Source: Planctomycetia bacterium
Lineage (GTDB): Bacteria; Planctomycetota; Planctomycetia; Pirellulales; Thermoguttaceae
Assembly: GCA_030535245.1 (NCBI GenBank)
Contig: JAUNBJ010000026.1
Coordinates: forward strand, 1-36,180
DNA length: 36,180 nt
Direction: 5' to 3'
Positions 7,933 through 17,931 of this stretch are shown here, piece by piece. How positions within the stretch are numbered: position 1 is the stretch's first letter; each line of letters begins with the position of its first letter. The position numbers and the translations under genes were made by a program. The notes below the pieces were generated by a model, which saw only the letters and a program-made list of their open reading frames with translations, was not told where the DNA came from and did no database searches.

Positions 7933-8009
7933 CGCTAAAGTTTACCCATTTTCTTTGACGATGTAAGGGAGTATAGAGACAGTTTATTCATCGTGTAAGG
8001 AATGGGACG

Positions 8010-10349
8010 ATGCCTACCGAAAGACGAATCACAGGTATACAGGTAATTTTGGCGATAGGGCTGATTCTGGGGAGTGGGTGTAGTCGTCAATATTGGCGGC
8101 AGCAGGCGAACCAGGAGGCGTCGTGTATTATTCAGGAGAAGTCGAACGATTCTCGGTGGGAGCTTCGGGACTATCGTTTTGAGGCGAAAAGCGACGCGCG
8201 TTTTTATTCTCCGTATTGCAAGGATTGTCCTCCGATGCCGCAGGACGACCCGACGACAAACTATTTGATGCGTTGTGTTTACGGCAAACGGGGCTGGAGG
8301 GGCTGGACGAAGCATGGGGTGACAAGCGAGGTGGAGAATCCGACGTGGATGCAGTCGTTGCCGCGGGATAACGACGGGACGGTGTTGCTGAATCGTCGGA
8401 ACGCGATGCAGATTGCATTGACCAACTCACGGGATTACCAGACGGCGCTGGAGAATATTTATCTGTCGGCACTGAATGTTTCGCTGGAGCGATTTTACTT
8501 TGACACACAATTTTCGTTCGGTTCGGATGTCCAATACGACACGACGTTCCGGGGATATTCCAGTATCGGATTGACACCGATAGATGCGCAGCTATCCAAA
8601 AACCTGGCGACGGGCGGGAATTTTGTGGCGGGAATTGCGAATTCGATCGTCTGGACGTGCGGCGGCGGGGAGTCGTCGAAGGTTTCCACGACGCTTTTGA
8701 ACATGTCGCTGCTTCAACCGCTTTTGCGGTATGGCGGGCGGGCGTACGCATTGGAGAATCTCACGCAGGCGGAGCGTTCGTTGGTGATGAACGTTCGGGA
8801 GATGGAGCGTTATCGGGAGGGGTTCTACTTGAACATTATCGCCGGTTCCAGTGGAATTTCCGCACCAGGTACGGGCAGTTCGGGGATTCCGTCGGCCGGC
8901 TCAACGGTAAGCGGGGCGGGGAGTTTGTACGGGCTGATTTACACGCAGTTGGCGTTGGACAACCAGCGTCAGAACGTCCGCGATCTTCGGGAAAGTATGG
9001 AGCGGATGGAAGCGTTGTACGAATCGGGGCGTTTGGAGCGTACGCAGCTCGACCAGACGCGGCAGTCGCTTTTGAATTCGCAGATCACACTTTTGACCAG
9101 CGAGAACAACTACAAGAATTCGTTGGACAATTACAAGATGGATTTGGGATTGCCGCCGGGGATGGAGGTGGCGATTTCCGACCCGATGTTGGAGGATTTT
9201 ATTCTGGTTTCGCCGGCAGTGACGGCCATGCGGAACGTGTTGACGCAAAGCCAGCACCAGCTTCGGAAAGGGAAACCGCACGCGGAAGCGATTGCCGACA
9301 TGCGTCGGACAGTTCAGGAAGCAACGGCATACTGCGACAAAATCGACCAGGATTTTGTGAAGCTCAAGGAGGTTTATCCAAAGCGGGTGGCGTCGTTGAA
9401 GAAGCTGGTTTCACGCCCGGAATTTCGCAGCGGCAGCGTGGACCGAAACGCGGCGGACACGGAGGTTTTCGCCAAGCGGGTCATGGCGATTGGTCAGGAT
9501 TACGTTCAGTTCAAGGAACGTCTGGTGAAATTTTCGCAGGGTTTGGACAAGATGGTTCCCGACGATACCAATGCCGACCAGGAAGAAGATTTGGACCTTG
9601 CGATGGATCAGCTGAACAGTTACCTGTTGGATATGTCGCTGATTCAAGCTCGGATTCGGCTGGACTCGATCATGCTGGTGCCGTTGGAGATGGACGAAAG
9701 GGCCGCCCTGCAACAGGCTCGGCATAACCGGCTGGATTGGATGAACGCACGTGCGTCGCTTGTGGATCAGTGGCGACAGATCGAAATTGCGGCCAACGCC
9801 CTGAAAAGCAACGTGACGGTGGAAGCCGACGCCCGTACCGATTTGGAAAATACGAAAACAAGCAGTTCGCTGAGCCTGGGACTGTCGTTCGACGCTCCGT
9901 TGACCCGGCAGTCGGAACGCAACGCGTACGTTCGCTCCCTGATCAACTACGACCGTGCCCGGCGTTCGTTCATTGCCTACGAGGATGGCGTTCACAAAAA
10001 TATCCGTTCGATCATCCGGCAGATTGAGGTGGCTCAGGTTAGTTTCGAGTTGAAGCGGATTTCGGTGCTGGTCGCCATGGATCGTGTGGATCAGGCGAAC
10101 ATGCAGCTTTTGCGTCCGCCGAAGCCGAACGAGACGTTGCAGTTCGGGGATTCGTTTGCACGCGATTTGATTGATGCGTTCAACGCCCTGCTGTCGGCCC
10201 AGAATGCGTTTATCAACGACTGGATTAATTTTGAAGCGTACCGCATGGGAGCGGAAATCGTCACCGGAACCTTCCGGCTGGACGGCAGCGGCATGTGGAT
10301 TGACGAAGCGAACGAGATCACGGGCGCCAACAGCGTTCTGGAGCGGTAA
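8010..10349 (+). CDS. TolC-like outer-membrane efflux lipoprotein
   Basis: 779 residues. The N-terminus has a basic start, a hydrophobic stretch and the lipobox ILGSGC with Cys24, so it should be a lipid-anchored envelope protein. Further in, AMQIALTNSRDYQTALENIYLSAL and the later LQQARHNRLDWMNARASLVDQWRQIEIAANAL are the paired helical regions of outer-membrane efflux proteins (OEP/TolC family), with amphipathic beta segments such as FSFGSDVQYDT and SLSLGLSFDAPL between. It would form the exit duct of an RND, ABC or type I secretion system, but no pump genes are adjacent. It is much longer than the usual ~450-500 residues, partly from a ~150-residue helical insertion at about 400-550. An AAGGA ribosome-binding site precedes the ATG. 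Confidence 0.8.
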   Translation: MPTERRITGIQVILAIGLILGSGCSRQYWRQQANQEASCIIQEKSNDSRWELRDYRFEAKSDARFYSPYCKDCPPMPQDDPTTNYLMRCVYGKRGWRGWTKHGVTSEVENPTWMQSLPRDNDGTVLLNRRNAMQIALTNSRDYQTALENIYLSALNVSLERFYFDTQFSFGSDVQYDTTFRGYSSIGLTPIDAQLSKNLATGGNFVAGIANSIVWTCGGGESSKVSTTLLNMSLLQPLLRYGGRAYALENLTQAERSLVMNVREMERYREGFYLNIIAGSSGISAPGTGSSGIPSAGSTVSGAGSLYGLIYTQLALDNQRQNVRDLRESMERMEALYESGRLERTQLDQTRQSLLNSQITLLTSENNYKNSLDNYKMDLGLPPGMEVAISDPMLEDFILVSPAVTAMRNVLTQSQHQLRKGKPHAEAIADMRRTVQEATAYCDKIDQDFVKLKEVYPKRVASLKKLVSRPEFRSGSVDRNAADTEVFAKRVMAIGQDYVQFKERLVKFSQGLDKMVPDDTNADQEEDLDLAMDQLNSYLLDMSLIQARIRLDSIMLVPLEMDERAALQQARHNRLDWMNARASLVDQWRQIEIAANALKSNVTVEADARTDLENTKTSSSLSLGLSFDAPLTRQSERNAYVRSLINYDRARRSFIAYEDGVHKNIRSIIRQIEVAQVSFELKRISVLVAMDRVDQANMQLLRPPKPNETLQFGDSFARDLIDAFNALLSAQNAFINDWINFEAYRMGAEIVTGTFRLDGSGMWIDEANEITGANSVLER

Positions 10350-10375
10350 GGCCCCTTTGGGGGAAAACGTTGGAA

Positions 10376-10416
10376 GAAGGGGCGTTTGGGAGAAAACGCT
10401 CCTTCGACGGGTTTTT
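10376..10416 (+). terminator. Terminator-like hairpin after the TolC-like gene
   Basis: GAAGGGGCGTTT (10376-10387) pairs with AAACGCTCCTTC (10394-10405) with one G-U pair and a 6-base loop. A five-T run follows at 10412-10416 after a 6-base gap, which is less compact than a textbook intrinsic terminator. Confidence 0.5.
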
Positions 10417-10501
10417 GAAATTTTCTGGGGTATTCTGGAAAGTCTGCTGACAAAATGTCATTCTTTGAGAAGCGTCGTAACGTGCTTGTGTAAAAGGAGT
10501 T

Positions 10502-10558
10502 ATGGAAATCAAGGCACGGTTTTTCTGTTTGGTACGAATTTTGCTTTTGGTAGGTTAA
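10502..10558 (+). CDS. Possible 18-codon leader peptide upstream of dnaK
   Basis: ATG at 10502 follows AAAAGGAG with short spacing and opens 18 codons ending in TAA, encoding a basic then hydrophobic peptide (MEIKARF...LLLVG). It lies in the 289-base gap between the TolC-like gene and dnaK. The ribosome-binding site is better than those of several real genes here, yet such a short frame can occur by chance. Function unknown; a translated leader or chance are both possible. The rest of the gap contains the terminator-like hairpin, a TGACA/TGTCA dyad at 10448-10460 and no clear promoter for dnaK. Confidence 0.25.
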   Translation: MEIKARFFCLVRILLLVG

Positions 10559-10638
10559 TCGCTGTCATTTTGACGGCGGGGGTAAAATAAGACAAATTTG
10601 TAAGAGCAAATACGATATTTGAGAGGAGAAAACTTATC

Positions 10639-12564
10639 ATGTCGCAAGGCGAGAAAATTATTGGAATCGATTTGGGCACGACCAACTCGGTGGTAGCAGT
10701 GATGGAAGGCAAAGAAGCCAAAGTCATTCCGAACGCGGAAGGAAACCGGTTGACCCCCAGCGTGGTGGCATTCACGGACAATGGCGAGGTGCTGGTGGGC
10801 GAGCTGGCGCGGCGTCAGGCGGTGACGAACCCGCAGCGTACGATCAGTTCGATCAAGCGGTTCATGGGGCGTCGTCATGGCGAGGTGGGGGAAGAAGAAA
10901 AGACGGTGGCCTACAAGGTGGTGGGCGGCCCGGAAGATTACGTGAAGGTGGAAGTGGACGGCAAGGAGTTCACGCCGCCAGAGATTTCGGCCAAGACGTT
11001 GCGGAAGCTGAAGGAATCGGCGGAAGCGTACCTGGGGCACAAGGTGAACAAGGCGGTCATTACGGTTCCGGCGTATTTCAACGACGCGCAGCGTCAGGCG
11101 ACGAAAGATGCGGGGCAGATTGCGGGCCTGGAGGTGATGCGTATCATCAACGAGCCGACGGCGGCATCGCTGGCGTACGGTTTGGACAAAAAGACGGCGG
11201 AGAAAATTGTGGTGTTCGACCTGGGGGGTGGAACGTTCGACGTGTCGGTGCTGGATGTGGCGGACGGGGTGTTTCGCGTGGTCAGCACCAGTGGCGACGG
11301 GCACCTGGGGGGCGACGATTTCGACGGCGTTTTGGTGAATTACATCGCGGACAAATTCCAGCAGCAGAACGGGATTGATCTTCGGAAAGACCCGATGGCG
11401 TTGCAGCGTTTGCAGGAAGCGTGCGAGAAGGCGAAAAAGGAGCTTTCGAGTGCCCAGACGACGAGCATCAACCTGCCGTTCATCACGGCGGACGCGAGCG
11501 GCCCGAAGCACCTGATGGAGAACATTACGCGGGCGCAGTTCGAGCAGATGGAGGATGCGTTGTTCGAGCGTTGTCGGATTCCGGTGAAGCGGTGTTTGGA
11601 AGACGCGCACCTTTCCCCGAAAGACATCGACGAAGTGGTGCTGGTGGGGGGTTCGACGCGAATCCCGAAGGTGCAGGAGTTGGTGAAGGAGATGTTCGGC
11701 AAGGAGCCGCACAAGGGGGTGAATCCGGACGAAGTGGTGGCCGTGGGCGCTGCGATTCAGGGAGGCGTTTTGGCGGGCGAGGTTCAGGACATTTTGCTTC
11801 TGGACGTGACGCCGCTTTCCCTGGGGATTGAGACGTTGGGAGGGGTGATGACGCGACTGGTGGAGCGGAACACCACGATTCCGACGACGAAAAAGCAGGT
11901 GTTCAGCACGGCGGAGGATAATCAGAGTGCCGTGACGGTGAAGGTGTATCAGGGCGAACGGGAGATGGCGGCGGACAACCGTCTGCTGGGCCAGTTCAAT
12001 CTGGACGGGATTCCGATGGCGCCGCGAGGGATGCCGCAGATCGAGGTCTGTTTCGACATTGACGCGAACGGTATTTTGAACGTATCGGCGAAGGATTTGG
12101 GAACGAATCGGGAGCAGAAGGTTCGGATCGAGCAGTCGGCGGGATTGTCGGAGGACGAGATCAAGAACATGCAGCGAGACGCAGAGTCGCACGCAGCGGA
12201 GGACAAGAAGAAGCGTGAGTTGGCGGAAGCGAGGAATCAGTCCGAATCGTTGTGTTGGAACCTGGAGAAGCTGATCAAGGAGAACGAGGCAACGATGTCC
12301 GAGGCGGACAAAACGGCAATCACGGGAGCCATTGAAACGGCGCGAAACGCCGCGAAAGGGGACGACGTGGAGGCGATCAAGTCGGCCATGCAGAGTTTGG
12401 AGCAGACGTCGCATGCGTTTGCCAAGACGTTGTACGAGAAGGCGCAGGCCAGTGCGCAGCAACCCGGAGCGGGTGCGGCGCCGAATGCGGAAGCGGACGC
12501 GTCAAACGCTGCGTCAAGCGGAGCGGACGACGACACGATCGACGCCGAGTTTGAAGTGAAATAA
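10639..12564 (+). CDS. dnaK: Molecular chaperone DnaK (Hsp70)
   Basis: 641 residues, standard for bacterial DnaK, the ATP-driven Hsp70 that binds exposed hydrophobic peptides with DnaJ and GrpE. The nucleotide-binding domain opens with [48 protein letters not shown] and [13 protein letters not shown] are the signature motifs. [17 protein letters not shown] begins the substrate-binding domain (about 385 on). The alpha-helical lid is followed by an Ala/Gly-rich linker and the conserved acidic end [18 protein letters not shown] gives a good ribosome-binding site. grpE and dnaJ are not adjacent, and no CIRCE element (TTAGCACTC inverted repeat) was seen, so heat regulation is unclear. clpB follows after a terminator-like hairpin. 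Confidence 0.98.
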   Translation: MSQGEKIIGIDLGTTNSVVAVMEGKEAKVIPNAEGNRLTPSVVAFTDNGEVLVGELARRQAVTNPQRTISSIKRFMGRRHGEVGEEEKTVAYKVVGGPEDYVKVEVDGKEFTPPEISAKTLRKLKESAEAYLGHKVNKAVITVPAYFNDAQRQATKDAGQIAGLEVMRIINEPTAASLAYGLDKKTAEKIVVFDLGGGTFDVSVLDVADGVFRVVSTSGDGHLGGDDFDGVLVNYIADKFQQQNGIDLRKDPMALQRLQEACEKAKKELSSAQTTSINLPFITADASGPKHLMENITRAQFEQMEDALFERCRIPVKRCLEDAHLSPKDIDEVVLVGGSTRIPKVQELVKEMFGKEPHKGVNPDEVVAVGAAIQGGVLAGEVQDILLLDVTPLSLGIETLGGVMTRLVERNTTIPTTKKQVFSTAEDNQSAVTVKVYQGEREMAADNRLLGQFNLDGIPMAPRGMPQIEVCFDIDANGILNVSAKDLGTNREQKVRIEQSAGLSEDEIKNMQRDAESHAAEDKKKRELAEARNQSESLCWNLEKLIKENEATMSEADKTAITGAIETARNAAKGDDVEAIKSAMQSLEQTSHAFAKTLYEKAQASAQQPGAGAAPNAEADASNAASSGADDDTIDAEFEVK

Positions 12565-12625
12565 GCATTCCCAAGAGTAGGCAGAGCGAGCGGCAAGGTG
12601 CCGTCCTTTGTGTCGAGGAGATCAG

Positions 12626-12657
12626 AGAGCTGCGTCTTGCGAGACGTGGCTCTTTTT
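12626..12657 (+). terminator. Intrinsic terminator between dnaK and clpB
   Basis: AGAGC (12626-12630) pairs with GCTCT (12649-12653) and CGTCT (12633-12637) with AGACG (12642-12646), with a TG/TG internal mismatch, a TGCG tetraloop and a T-run at 12653-12657. It would end or attenuate dnaK transcription 20 bases before clpB, so clpB may be expressed by read-through or from a promoter not recognised. Confidence 0.65.
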
Positions 12658-12676
12658 GTGCGAAAGGAGAAAGATC

Positions 12677-15319
12677 ATGGCTTTTCATTTTAATAAATTT
12701 ACGACAAAATCGCAGGAAGCGTTGGCCGGGGCGCAGGAGTTGGCGGTGAACCGTGGGAATCCGGAGATATCGCCGCTTCATCTGCTGGACGCGTTATTGC
12801 AGGAGCAGGACGGGATCATCGAGACGCTGTTCGAGCATATGAACGTTCGGAAGGAGCAGGTACGACGGATTTGCGAGGCGCAGATGGAGTCGCTGCCGCG
12901 GATAAGTGGTGCGAACGAGATTGGCATGGGCCGGGAAACGCAGGGAGTTCTTCAGGCGGCGCAGCTGGAGGCGTCGAACATGAAGGACGAGTTTGTTTCG
13001 ACGGAGCATTTGTTGTTGGCGTTGTCGAAGGTTCCGTCGAAGGCGGCGGAGGTTTTGAAGCTGGGGGGGCTTTCGTATGATGGCATTTTGCGGACGCTGG
13101 CGTCGTTGCGGGGGTCCAGCCGGGTGACGGATCCGGAACCGGAAGCGAAGTTCGCGGCGTTGGAGCGGTACGGGATTGATTTGGTGGAGCGGGCCAGGCA
13201 GGGGAAACTGGACCCGGTGATTGGGCGGGACAACGAGATTCGGCGGGTGATTCAGGTTTTGTCGCGTCGCACGAAAAACAACCCGGTACTTATTGGCGAA
13301 CCGGGGGTGGGAAAGACGGCGATTGCGGAGGGGCTGGCACTGCGGATTGTGGAGTCGGACGTACCGCAGAGTTTGAAGAACCACCGGGTTATTGCGCTTG
13401 ACATGGGGGCGCTTGTGGCCGGAGCGAAATTCCGAGGCGAGTTTGAGGAGCGTCTCAAGGCGGTTTTGCGGGAGGTTCAGGAAGCGAACGGGAAGGTGAT
13501 TTTGTTCATCGACGAGCTGCACACGGTGGTGGGTGCGGGGCGTAGTGAAGGGGGTTCCGACGCGGCGAACCTGCTGAAACCGGCGCTTGCGCGGGGCGAT
13601 TTGCGCTGTGTGGGGGCGACGACGCTGGACGAGTATCGCAAGTACATCGAGAAAGATCCGGCGTTGGAGCGACGTTTTCAGCCGGTGCTGGTGGGGGAAC
13701 CGTCGGTGGAAGATACGATTTCCATCTTGCGGGGTTTGAAGCCGCGTTATGAGGAACACCACAAGGGGGTGAAGATCAAGGATTCGGCGTTGGTGGCGGC
13801 GGCGAAGCTGTCGGATCGGTACATCACCGAACGATTTTTGCCGGACAAGGCGATCGACCTGATGGACGAGGCGACGAGTCGGCTGGCGATGGAGTTGGAG
13901 AGTGTTCCGGAGCCGATCGACCGGATTCAGCGGAAGTTGGTGCAGTTGGAGTTGGCGGCCCGGCAGCTGGCGGACGAGACGGAGGATCACGCGAAGGAGC
14001 GTTTGGCCGAAATCGAGGCGGAGATGCGGCAGCAACGGGAGGAGCTTGCGTCGCTGCGGCGTCAGTGGGAGCTGGAAAAAGCGGGCGTTGTGGACACGCA
14101 GCAAATTCGTGGACAGTTGACGAAGGCGCAGCACAACCGGGATATGCTGAACGCGTCGATTCGGGAGAAGCAGTCGTCGGGGCAGCTCCCCAGCGAGAGT
14201 GATTTTCAGAAACTGTTTGAGCTGGATTTGCTCTGCAAGCAGCTGAATCAGCAGTTGGAGGATCAGTCGAAGGAGGCGGAAACAGAGACGGAGGCGGTGG
14301 ATTCCAGGCGGCGTCTGCTTCGCAAGGAGGTGGGGCCGGAGGAGATCGCGGAGGTGGTCAGTGCGTGGACGGGGATTCCGGTTTCCCGGATGCTGGAGAC
14401 GCAGAAGGAGAAGCTGCTGAAGCTGGAGGAGCGGCTGCACGAGCGGGTGATTGGGCAGGACGACGCGGTGGAGGCGGTGGCCAACGCGGTGCGTCGGAGT
14501 CGTGCGGGGATTCAGGCGGAGAATCGCCCGATCGGTTCGTTCATTTTCCTGGGGCCGACGGGGGTCGGGAAAACGGAACTGTGCAAAGCGTTGGCCGAGG
14601 TGATGTTCGACAACGAAAACGCCATGGTACGGCTGGATATGAGCGAATTTATGGAGCGTCATACCGTCAGTCGGCTGATCGGTGCCCCTCCGGGATACGT
14701 CGGTTACGAGGAAGGTGGGCGGTTGACCGAGGCGGTTCGGCGGCGTCCGTATTGCGTGATTTTGCTGGACGAAGTGGAGAAAGCACACCGGGACGTGTTC
14801 AACATCCTGCTTCAGGTGCTGGACGACGGCCGGTTGACGGACAATCAGGGGCACACGGTCGATTTTAAGAATACGATCATCGTGATGACGTCGAACGTTG
14901 GGAGTCGGCAGATTCAGGAGCTGGCGGCGGAGAACGCACCCGACCTGGAGATTCACGCTGCGGTTCAGGATGCGATGAAGGATATTTTCCTGCCGGAGTT
15001 TTTGAACCGTGTGGATGAAACGATCGTGTTCCACCCGCTGGGGAAAGACCAGATTCATGACATTGTGAAGATTCAGTTGGCACTGTTGAAAAAGCGGCTG
15101 GCGGAGCATGATTGGAATCTGGAGGTAACGCCCGCTGCGGTAAACGCGGTCGCCGACGAGGGGTACGACCCGGTTTATGGTGCACGTCCGTTGAAGCGGG
15201 TGATTCAGCAGCGGATCGAGAACCCGTTGGCCATCGAGTTGTTGAAGCACAATTACCCGGAGGGAACGACGCTGGAGGTGGATTTCCAAAGCGAGCGGTT
15301 CACGTTCGGGGTGAAGTAA
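12677..15319 (+). CDS. clpB: ATP-dependent disaggregase ClpB
   Basis: ClpB is a hexameric AAA+ machine that, with DnaK, pulls polypeptides out of aggregates. The protein is 880 residues. The Clp N-domain (1-145) starts [22 protein letters not shown]-1 has Walker A GEPGVGKT at 207-214 and Walker [11 protein letters not shown] long charged coiled-coil middle domain (about 405-530) separates ClpB from ClpA/ClpC types. AAA-2 has GPTGVGKT at 626-633 and [11 protein letters not shown], and the C-terminal domain includes [15 protein letters not shown] at 12677 is preceded by AAAGGAG at good spacing; a TTG further upstream at 12608 lies inside the terminator region. Proximity to dnaK fits joint stress function. 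Confidence 0.97.
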   Translation: MAFHFNKFTTKSQEALAGAQELAVNRGNPEISPLHLLDALLQEQDGIIETLFEHMNVRKEQVRRICEAQMESLPRISGANEIGMGRETQGVLQAAQLEASNMKDEFVSTEHLLLALSKVPSKAAEVLKLGGLSYDGILRTLASLRGSSRVTDPEPEAKFAALERYGIDLVERARQGKLDPVIGRDNEIRRVIQVLSRRTKNNPVLIGEPGVGKTAIAEGLALRIVESDVPQSLKNHRVIALDMGALVAGAKFRGEFEERLKAVLREVQEANGKVILFIDELHTVVGAGRSEGGSDAANLLKPALARGDLRCVGATTLDEYRKYIEKDPALERRFQPVLVGEPSVEDTISILRGLKPRYEEHHKGVKIKDSALVAAAKLSDRYITERFLPDKAIDLMDEATSRLAMELESVPEPIDRIQRKLVQLELAARQLADETEDHAKERLAEIEAEMRQQREELASLRRQWELEKAGVVDTQQIRGQLTKAQHNRDMLNASIREKQSSGQLPSESDFQKLFELDLLCKQLNQQLEDQSKEAETETEAVDSRRRLLRKEVGPEEIAEVVSAWTGIPVSRMLETQKEKLLKLEERLHERVIGQDDAVEAVANAVRRSRAGIQAENRPIGSFIFLGPTGVGKTELCKALAEVMFDNENAMVRLDMSEFMERHTVSRLIGAPPGYVGYEEGGRLTEAVRRRPYCVILLDEVEKAHRDVFNILLQVLDDGRLTDNQGHTVDFKNTIIVMTSNVGSRQIQELAAENAPDLEIHAAVQDAMKDIFLPEFLNRVDETIVFHPLGKDQIHDIVKIQLALLKKRLAEHDWNLEVTPAAVNAVADEGYDPVYGARPLKRVIQQRIENPLAIELLKHNYPEGTTLEVDFQSERFTFGVK

Positions 15320-15384
15320 AAACGGAGTGGATAGCAGGTGTTATGGGAGGGGGAGAAGTGTTGGCAGCAGCATTTGGCAACGAT

Positions 15385-16062
15385 TTATTGCAACGTTTCC
15401 CCAACGATAATGATTTTTCCATCTTTGACCGTCACCTGGTGCAGCACGATCGGATGATCCCCGTAGCGAAGCTCGTTTTCCGAGAATGCCATGCGGAGTA
15501 CCGGATTCCCGTTGTGCTGTCGCCAGTCGATCGGCAGAGCCAATTCCCTGGCCTTTTCCGTCGCCAAATCCAAAAGAATCTTTCGCGGGAGCGGAACCAC
15601 CCCCGCACGGATGGTACGGAACTCGATATTGACAATATTCGGAGCCTCCATCGACGGTACAATGTCCACCGACGCCACCCCCTGATATTCCCGCGCGTCG
15701 ATCGTCGCCCCGCAACGAAGCTGCCCGCCGTTGATTTGAACGCGAGGATACCGCACCCGACGCGAAAGGAACCCCGGATGCTTGGCCTCCAAATCCAACT
15801 CCACCCAGTGATTCAGCTCGTCCTGCGTCATTTCCAGGGACCATTTCCCCTTTTTTTCCATACGGTTCCGCAAGTGAGCGACTTTACGGAACATGGTTCG
15901 TGCGTCTTGAATGGCCTTGTCCCGATTGGCGTCGGTAACGGCTAAATCGCGGTAAAATGCCGGTTCGCAGTGAACGCCCCGCCACACCAGCCACGCCGTT
16001 CCCGCTCCCAATCCGATAAGTCCAATCAGAATCAACAACAACCAGCGAATTTTTTTCTTCAT
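15385..16062 (-). CDS. Membrane-anchored protein of unknown function
   Basis: 225 residues. KKKIRWLLLILIGLIGLGAGTAWLVW at the N-terminus is a signal anchor or uncleaved signal peptide, placing the rest outside the cytoplasmic membrane. The soluble part contains a Trp/His/Glu-rich helix (TQDELNHWVELDLEAKHPGF) and beta-rich stretches ending VTVKDGKIIIVGETL. No catalytic motif is evident and I do not recognise the family. ATG at 16062 is preferred: AAGGA lies about 10 bases upstream and the anchor begins directly. An alternative GTG at 16092 overlaps the tyrS stop as GTGA but lacks a ribosome-binding site. Probably co-transcribed with tyrS, 26 bases upstream. Its 3' end faces clpB across 65 bases with no clear terminator. 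Confidence 0.75.
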   Translation of the reverse strand: MKKKIRWLLLILIGLIGLGAGTAWLVWRGVHCEPAFYRDLAVTDANRDKAIQDARTMFRKVAHLRNRMEKKGKWSLEMTQDELNHWVELDLEAKHPGFLSRRVRYPRVQINGGQLRCGATIDAREYQGVASVDIVPSMEAPNIVNIEFRTIRAGVVPLPRKILLDLATEKARELALPIDWRQHNGNPVLRMAFSENELRYGDHPIVLHQVTVKDGKIIIVGETLQ

Positions 16063-16088
16063 GGAGGATTTCCTTCCAGGGCTTTCGG

Positions 16089-17375
16089 TCACTGAATCCG
16101 CACCAACGCGTATTTTTTCTTGCCCATGCGAAGGACGATGGTCGATTCGCCCGCCAAATGGGCCGCCGTGAGTTTCAGATTCACGTCGTTCGTCCGCTGA
16201 TTGTTGACGTACATCCCCCCTTGCTGGATGGCACGCCGGACGTCGCTTTTCGTGCCCGCCACTCCCGAACGCACCAACGCGTCGCCCAGCGGAATCCCCG
16301 CTTCCAGCTCCGCTTGTGTAAAGGAAGCTGACGGAACATCCGCAAAAATGGACTGCAAAAGCGAATCGTCGAGATCATGAATCTCCGCACCGAAGAAAAT
16401 TTCGGTCGCTTTCCTCGCGGAAGCCAGCCCCGCCTCGCCATGCACCAGACGCGTGATCTCCTCCGCCACCCGACGTTGCCCGACACGTGTTTCCGGAGCG
16501 TTTTCCTGCTCGACCAAAATCGACGCGATCTCGTCCTGCGTCAAATCCGTCATCAGTTTGAGCAGCTTTTCCACCTCGGTATCCTCCACGTTCATCCAAT
16601 ACTGGTAGAACTGGTACGGCGAAACCCGCTCCGCATCCAGCCACAAGGCACCGGACTCCGTTTTCCCCATTTTTTTGCCGTCGCTTTTGGTCAGCAAAGG
16701 GGCGGTCATGCCGTAAAGCTGCACCGACTCCATCCGCCGTGCCAAATCAATCCCGGCCGTGATGTTCCCCCACTGATCGCTTCCCCCAACCTGCATTTCA
16801 CATCCGTAATTCCGATACTGGTATACAAAGTCGTACGCCTGAAGCAGCATGTAGCTGAACTCGGTGTAACTCAACCCGTTTTCCCGCTCCAGCCGCGATT
16901 TCACAGAGTCTTTGGAAAGCATGACGTTGACCGGGAAATATTTGCCAATGTCCCGCAAAAAACCGAGAAACGTCTGGGCATGCATCCAGTCGTAGTTGTT
17001 CAGAAGCAACGCGTCGTTGGGGCCGTCGCCGAAACGGAGGAATTTGGAAATCTGCTTTTGCAGGCATTCCACGTTATGACGCAGCACCTCCTCGCCAAGT
17101 TGCTTGCGTTCCTCGCTTTTGCCACTGGGATCGCCAATCATCCCGGTCGCCCCGCCCACCAGCGCAATCGGCTTGTGCCCCGCCTTCTGGAAACGCCGTA
17201 AAATCATCAACGCCATCAGGTGCCCCACATGAAGGCTGTCGGCGGTAGGATCAAATCCCGCATACACCGTTCGCGGTTTCTCCAGCAACCATGCACCGAT
17301 ATGCTCGTCGTCCGTCGTCTGAAAAACCTGTCCCCGCCATCGCAGTTCCGCAACCACATCCTTCAATTCCGCCAT
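16089..17375 (-). CDS. tyrS: Tyrosyl-tRNA synthetase
   Basis: 428 residues, class I aminoacyl-tRNA synthetase charging tRNA-Tyr. FDPTADSLHVGHL holds the HIGH-like HVGH at 49-52. GGATGMIGDPSGKS and QVGGSDQWGNI (195-205) are the tyrosine-site signatures. The KMSKS loop is KMGKT at 235-239 in LLTKSDGKKMGKTESG. The C-terminal ~70 residues form an S4 RNA-binding domain (SDVRRAIQQGGMYVNNQR). AGGAGG lies 8 bases before the ATG. It stands between rplT (upstream, behind a terminator) and the membrane protein with which it is probably co-transcribed. Confidence 0.97.
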   Translation of the reverse strand: MAELKDVVAELRWRGQVFQTTDDEHIGAWLLEKPRTVYAGFDPTADSLHVGHLMALMILRRFQKAGHKPIALVGGATGMIGDPSGKSEERKQLGEEVLRHNVECLQKQISKFLRFGDGPNDALLLNNYDWMHAQTFLGFLRDIGKYFPVNVMLSKDSVKSRLERENGLSYTEFSYMLLQAYDFVYQYRNYGCEMQVGGSDQWGNITAGIDLARRMESVQLYGMTAPLLTKSDGKKMGKTESGALWLDAERVSPYQFYQYWMNVEDTEVEKLLKLMTDLTQDEIASILVEQENAPETRVGQRRVAEEITRLVHGEAGLASARKATEIFFGAEIHDLDDSLLQSIFADVPSASFTQAELEAGIPLGDALVRSGVAGTKSDVRRAIQQGGMYVNNQRTNDVNLKLTAAHLAGESTIVLRMGKKKYALVRIQ

Positions 17376-17420
17376 CGAGTGTTCCTCCTGTTTCGTGACT
17401 CTTTACGCCTAATTCCACTC

Positions 17421-17448
17421 ATTATAATCTATTTTCCTGGAATGACAA
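17421..17448 (-). promoter_or_regulatory. Predicted tyrS promoter
   Basis: On the - strand TTGTCA (17448-17443) and TATAAT (17426-17421) are separated by 16 bases; the start would fall near 17414, about 40 bases before the tyrS ATG. No T-box-like leader fits in this space. Confidence 0.6.
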
Positions 17449-17472
17449 GGTAGCATGGGGTTTAGGTGTTCA

Positions 17473-17503
17473 TAAAAAAAGCCGCAGATGAAAATCTACG
17501 GCT
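17473..17503 (-). terminator. Intrinsic terminator of rpmI-rplT
   Basis: On the - strand a GC-rich stem (17503-17494 with 17489-17480, one G-U pair, TTTC loop) runs straight into seven T residues. It lies 22 bases after the rplT stop and separates the ribosomal operon from tyrS. Confidence 0.85.
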
Positions 17504-17524
17504 GATTCGTTTATGCTGAAAAAA

Positions 17525-17878
17525 TCAGGCAAGTTTCGATTTGGCGACTGCGACGATTTCTTTGAAATCTTCTGGGTGATTGGTCGCAAGATCCGACAAA
17601 ATTTTACGGTCGAGCAGGATGTCGGCCTTGGCCAAACCGGCGATGAACTGGCTGTAACGCAGTCCGTTGGCACGGCAGGCGGCGTTGATACGGATGATCC
17701 AGAGGGAACGCATCTCACGCTTCCGAACTTTACGATCCCGGAACGCAAATGCGCCGGCCCGAACCAGCGTTTCCTGAACCGTACGGCTCATATTCCCACG
17801 ACCGCCACGAAATCCGCTGGCGTCCTTCAACATCCGTTTTTTGGCCTTCTGACGCGCGGCTCCAAACGTTGTACGCAT
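17525..17878 (-). CDS. rplT: 50S ribosomal protein L20
   Basis: 117 residues, full length for L20, an early-assembly protein that binds 23S rRNA domain I. The basic N-terminal extension ([21 protein letters not shown]) is followed by [32 protein letters not shown], the diagnostic core. An AAGGAAG ribosome-binding site precedes the ATG. It is the second gene of rpmI-rplT; in many bacteria infC would precede the pair, but here it is absent. The 137-base gap to rpmI contains folding sequences that may be an L20-responsive leader. Confidence 0.97.
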   Translation of the reverse strand: MRTTFGAARQKAKKRMLKDASGFRGGRGNMSRTVQETLVRAGAFAFRDRKVRKREMRSLWIIRINAACRANGLRYSQFIAGLAKADILLDRKILSDLATNHPEDFKEIVAVAKSKLA

Positions 17879-17931
17879 TGTAATCTTCCTTTGTAACGAA
17901 AAACTGTAATTTCACGAACCCAAGGTCCCTT

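Noticed and set aside
10570..10598. TTGACG at 10570 as -35 of a dnaK promoter
   Set aside because: No acceptable -10 hexamer lies 16-18 bases downstream; TAAAAT at 10583 is only 7 bases away.
10350..10638. CIRCE or heat-shock operator upstream of dnaK
   Set aside because: No TTAGCACTC-N9-GAGTGCTAA-like inverted repeat is present.
10555..12462. A long - strand open frame opposite dnaK
   Set aside because: Antisense of a fully conserved dnaK. Such open antisense frames arise from the gene's GC-biased codon use; there is no promoter or ribosome-binding site.
12794..15289. An 831-codon - strand frame opposite clpB
   Set aside because: Antisense artefact: Arg/Leu/Gln/Pro-rich low-complexity product, no motifs, and clpB covers it completely.
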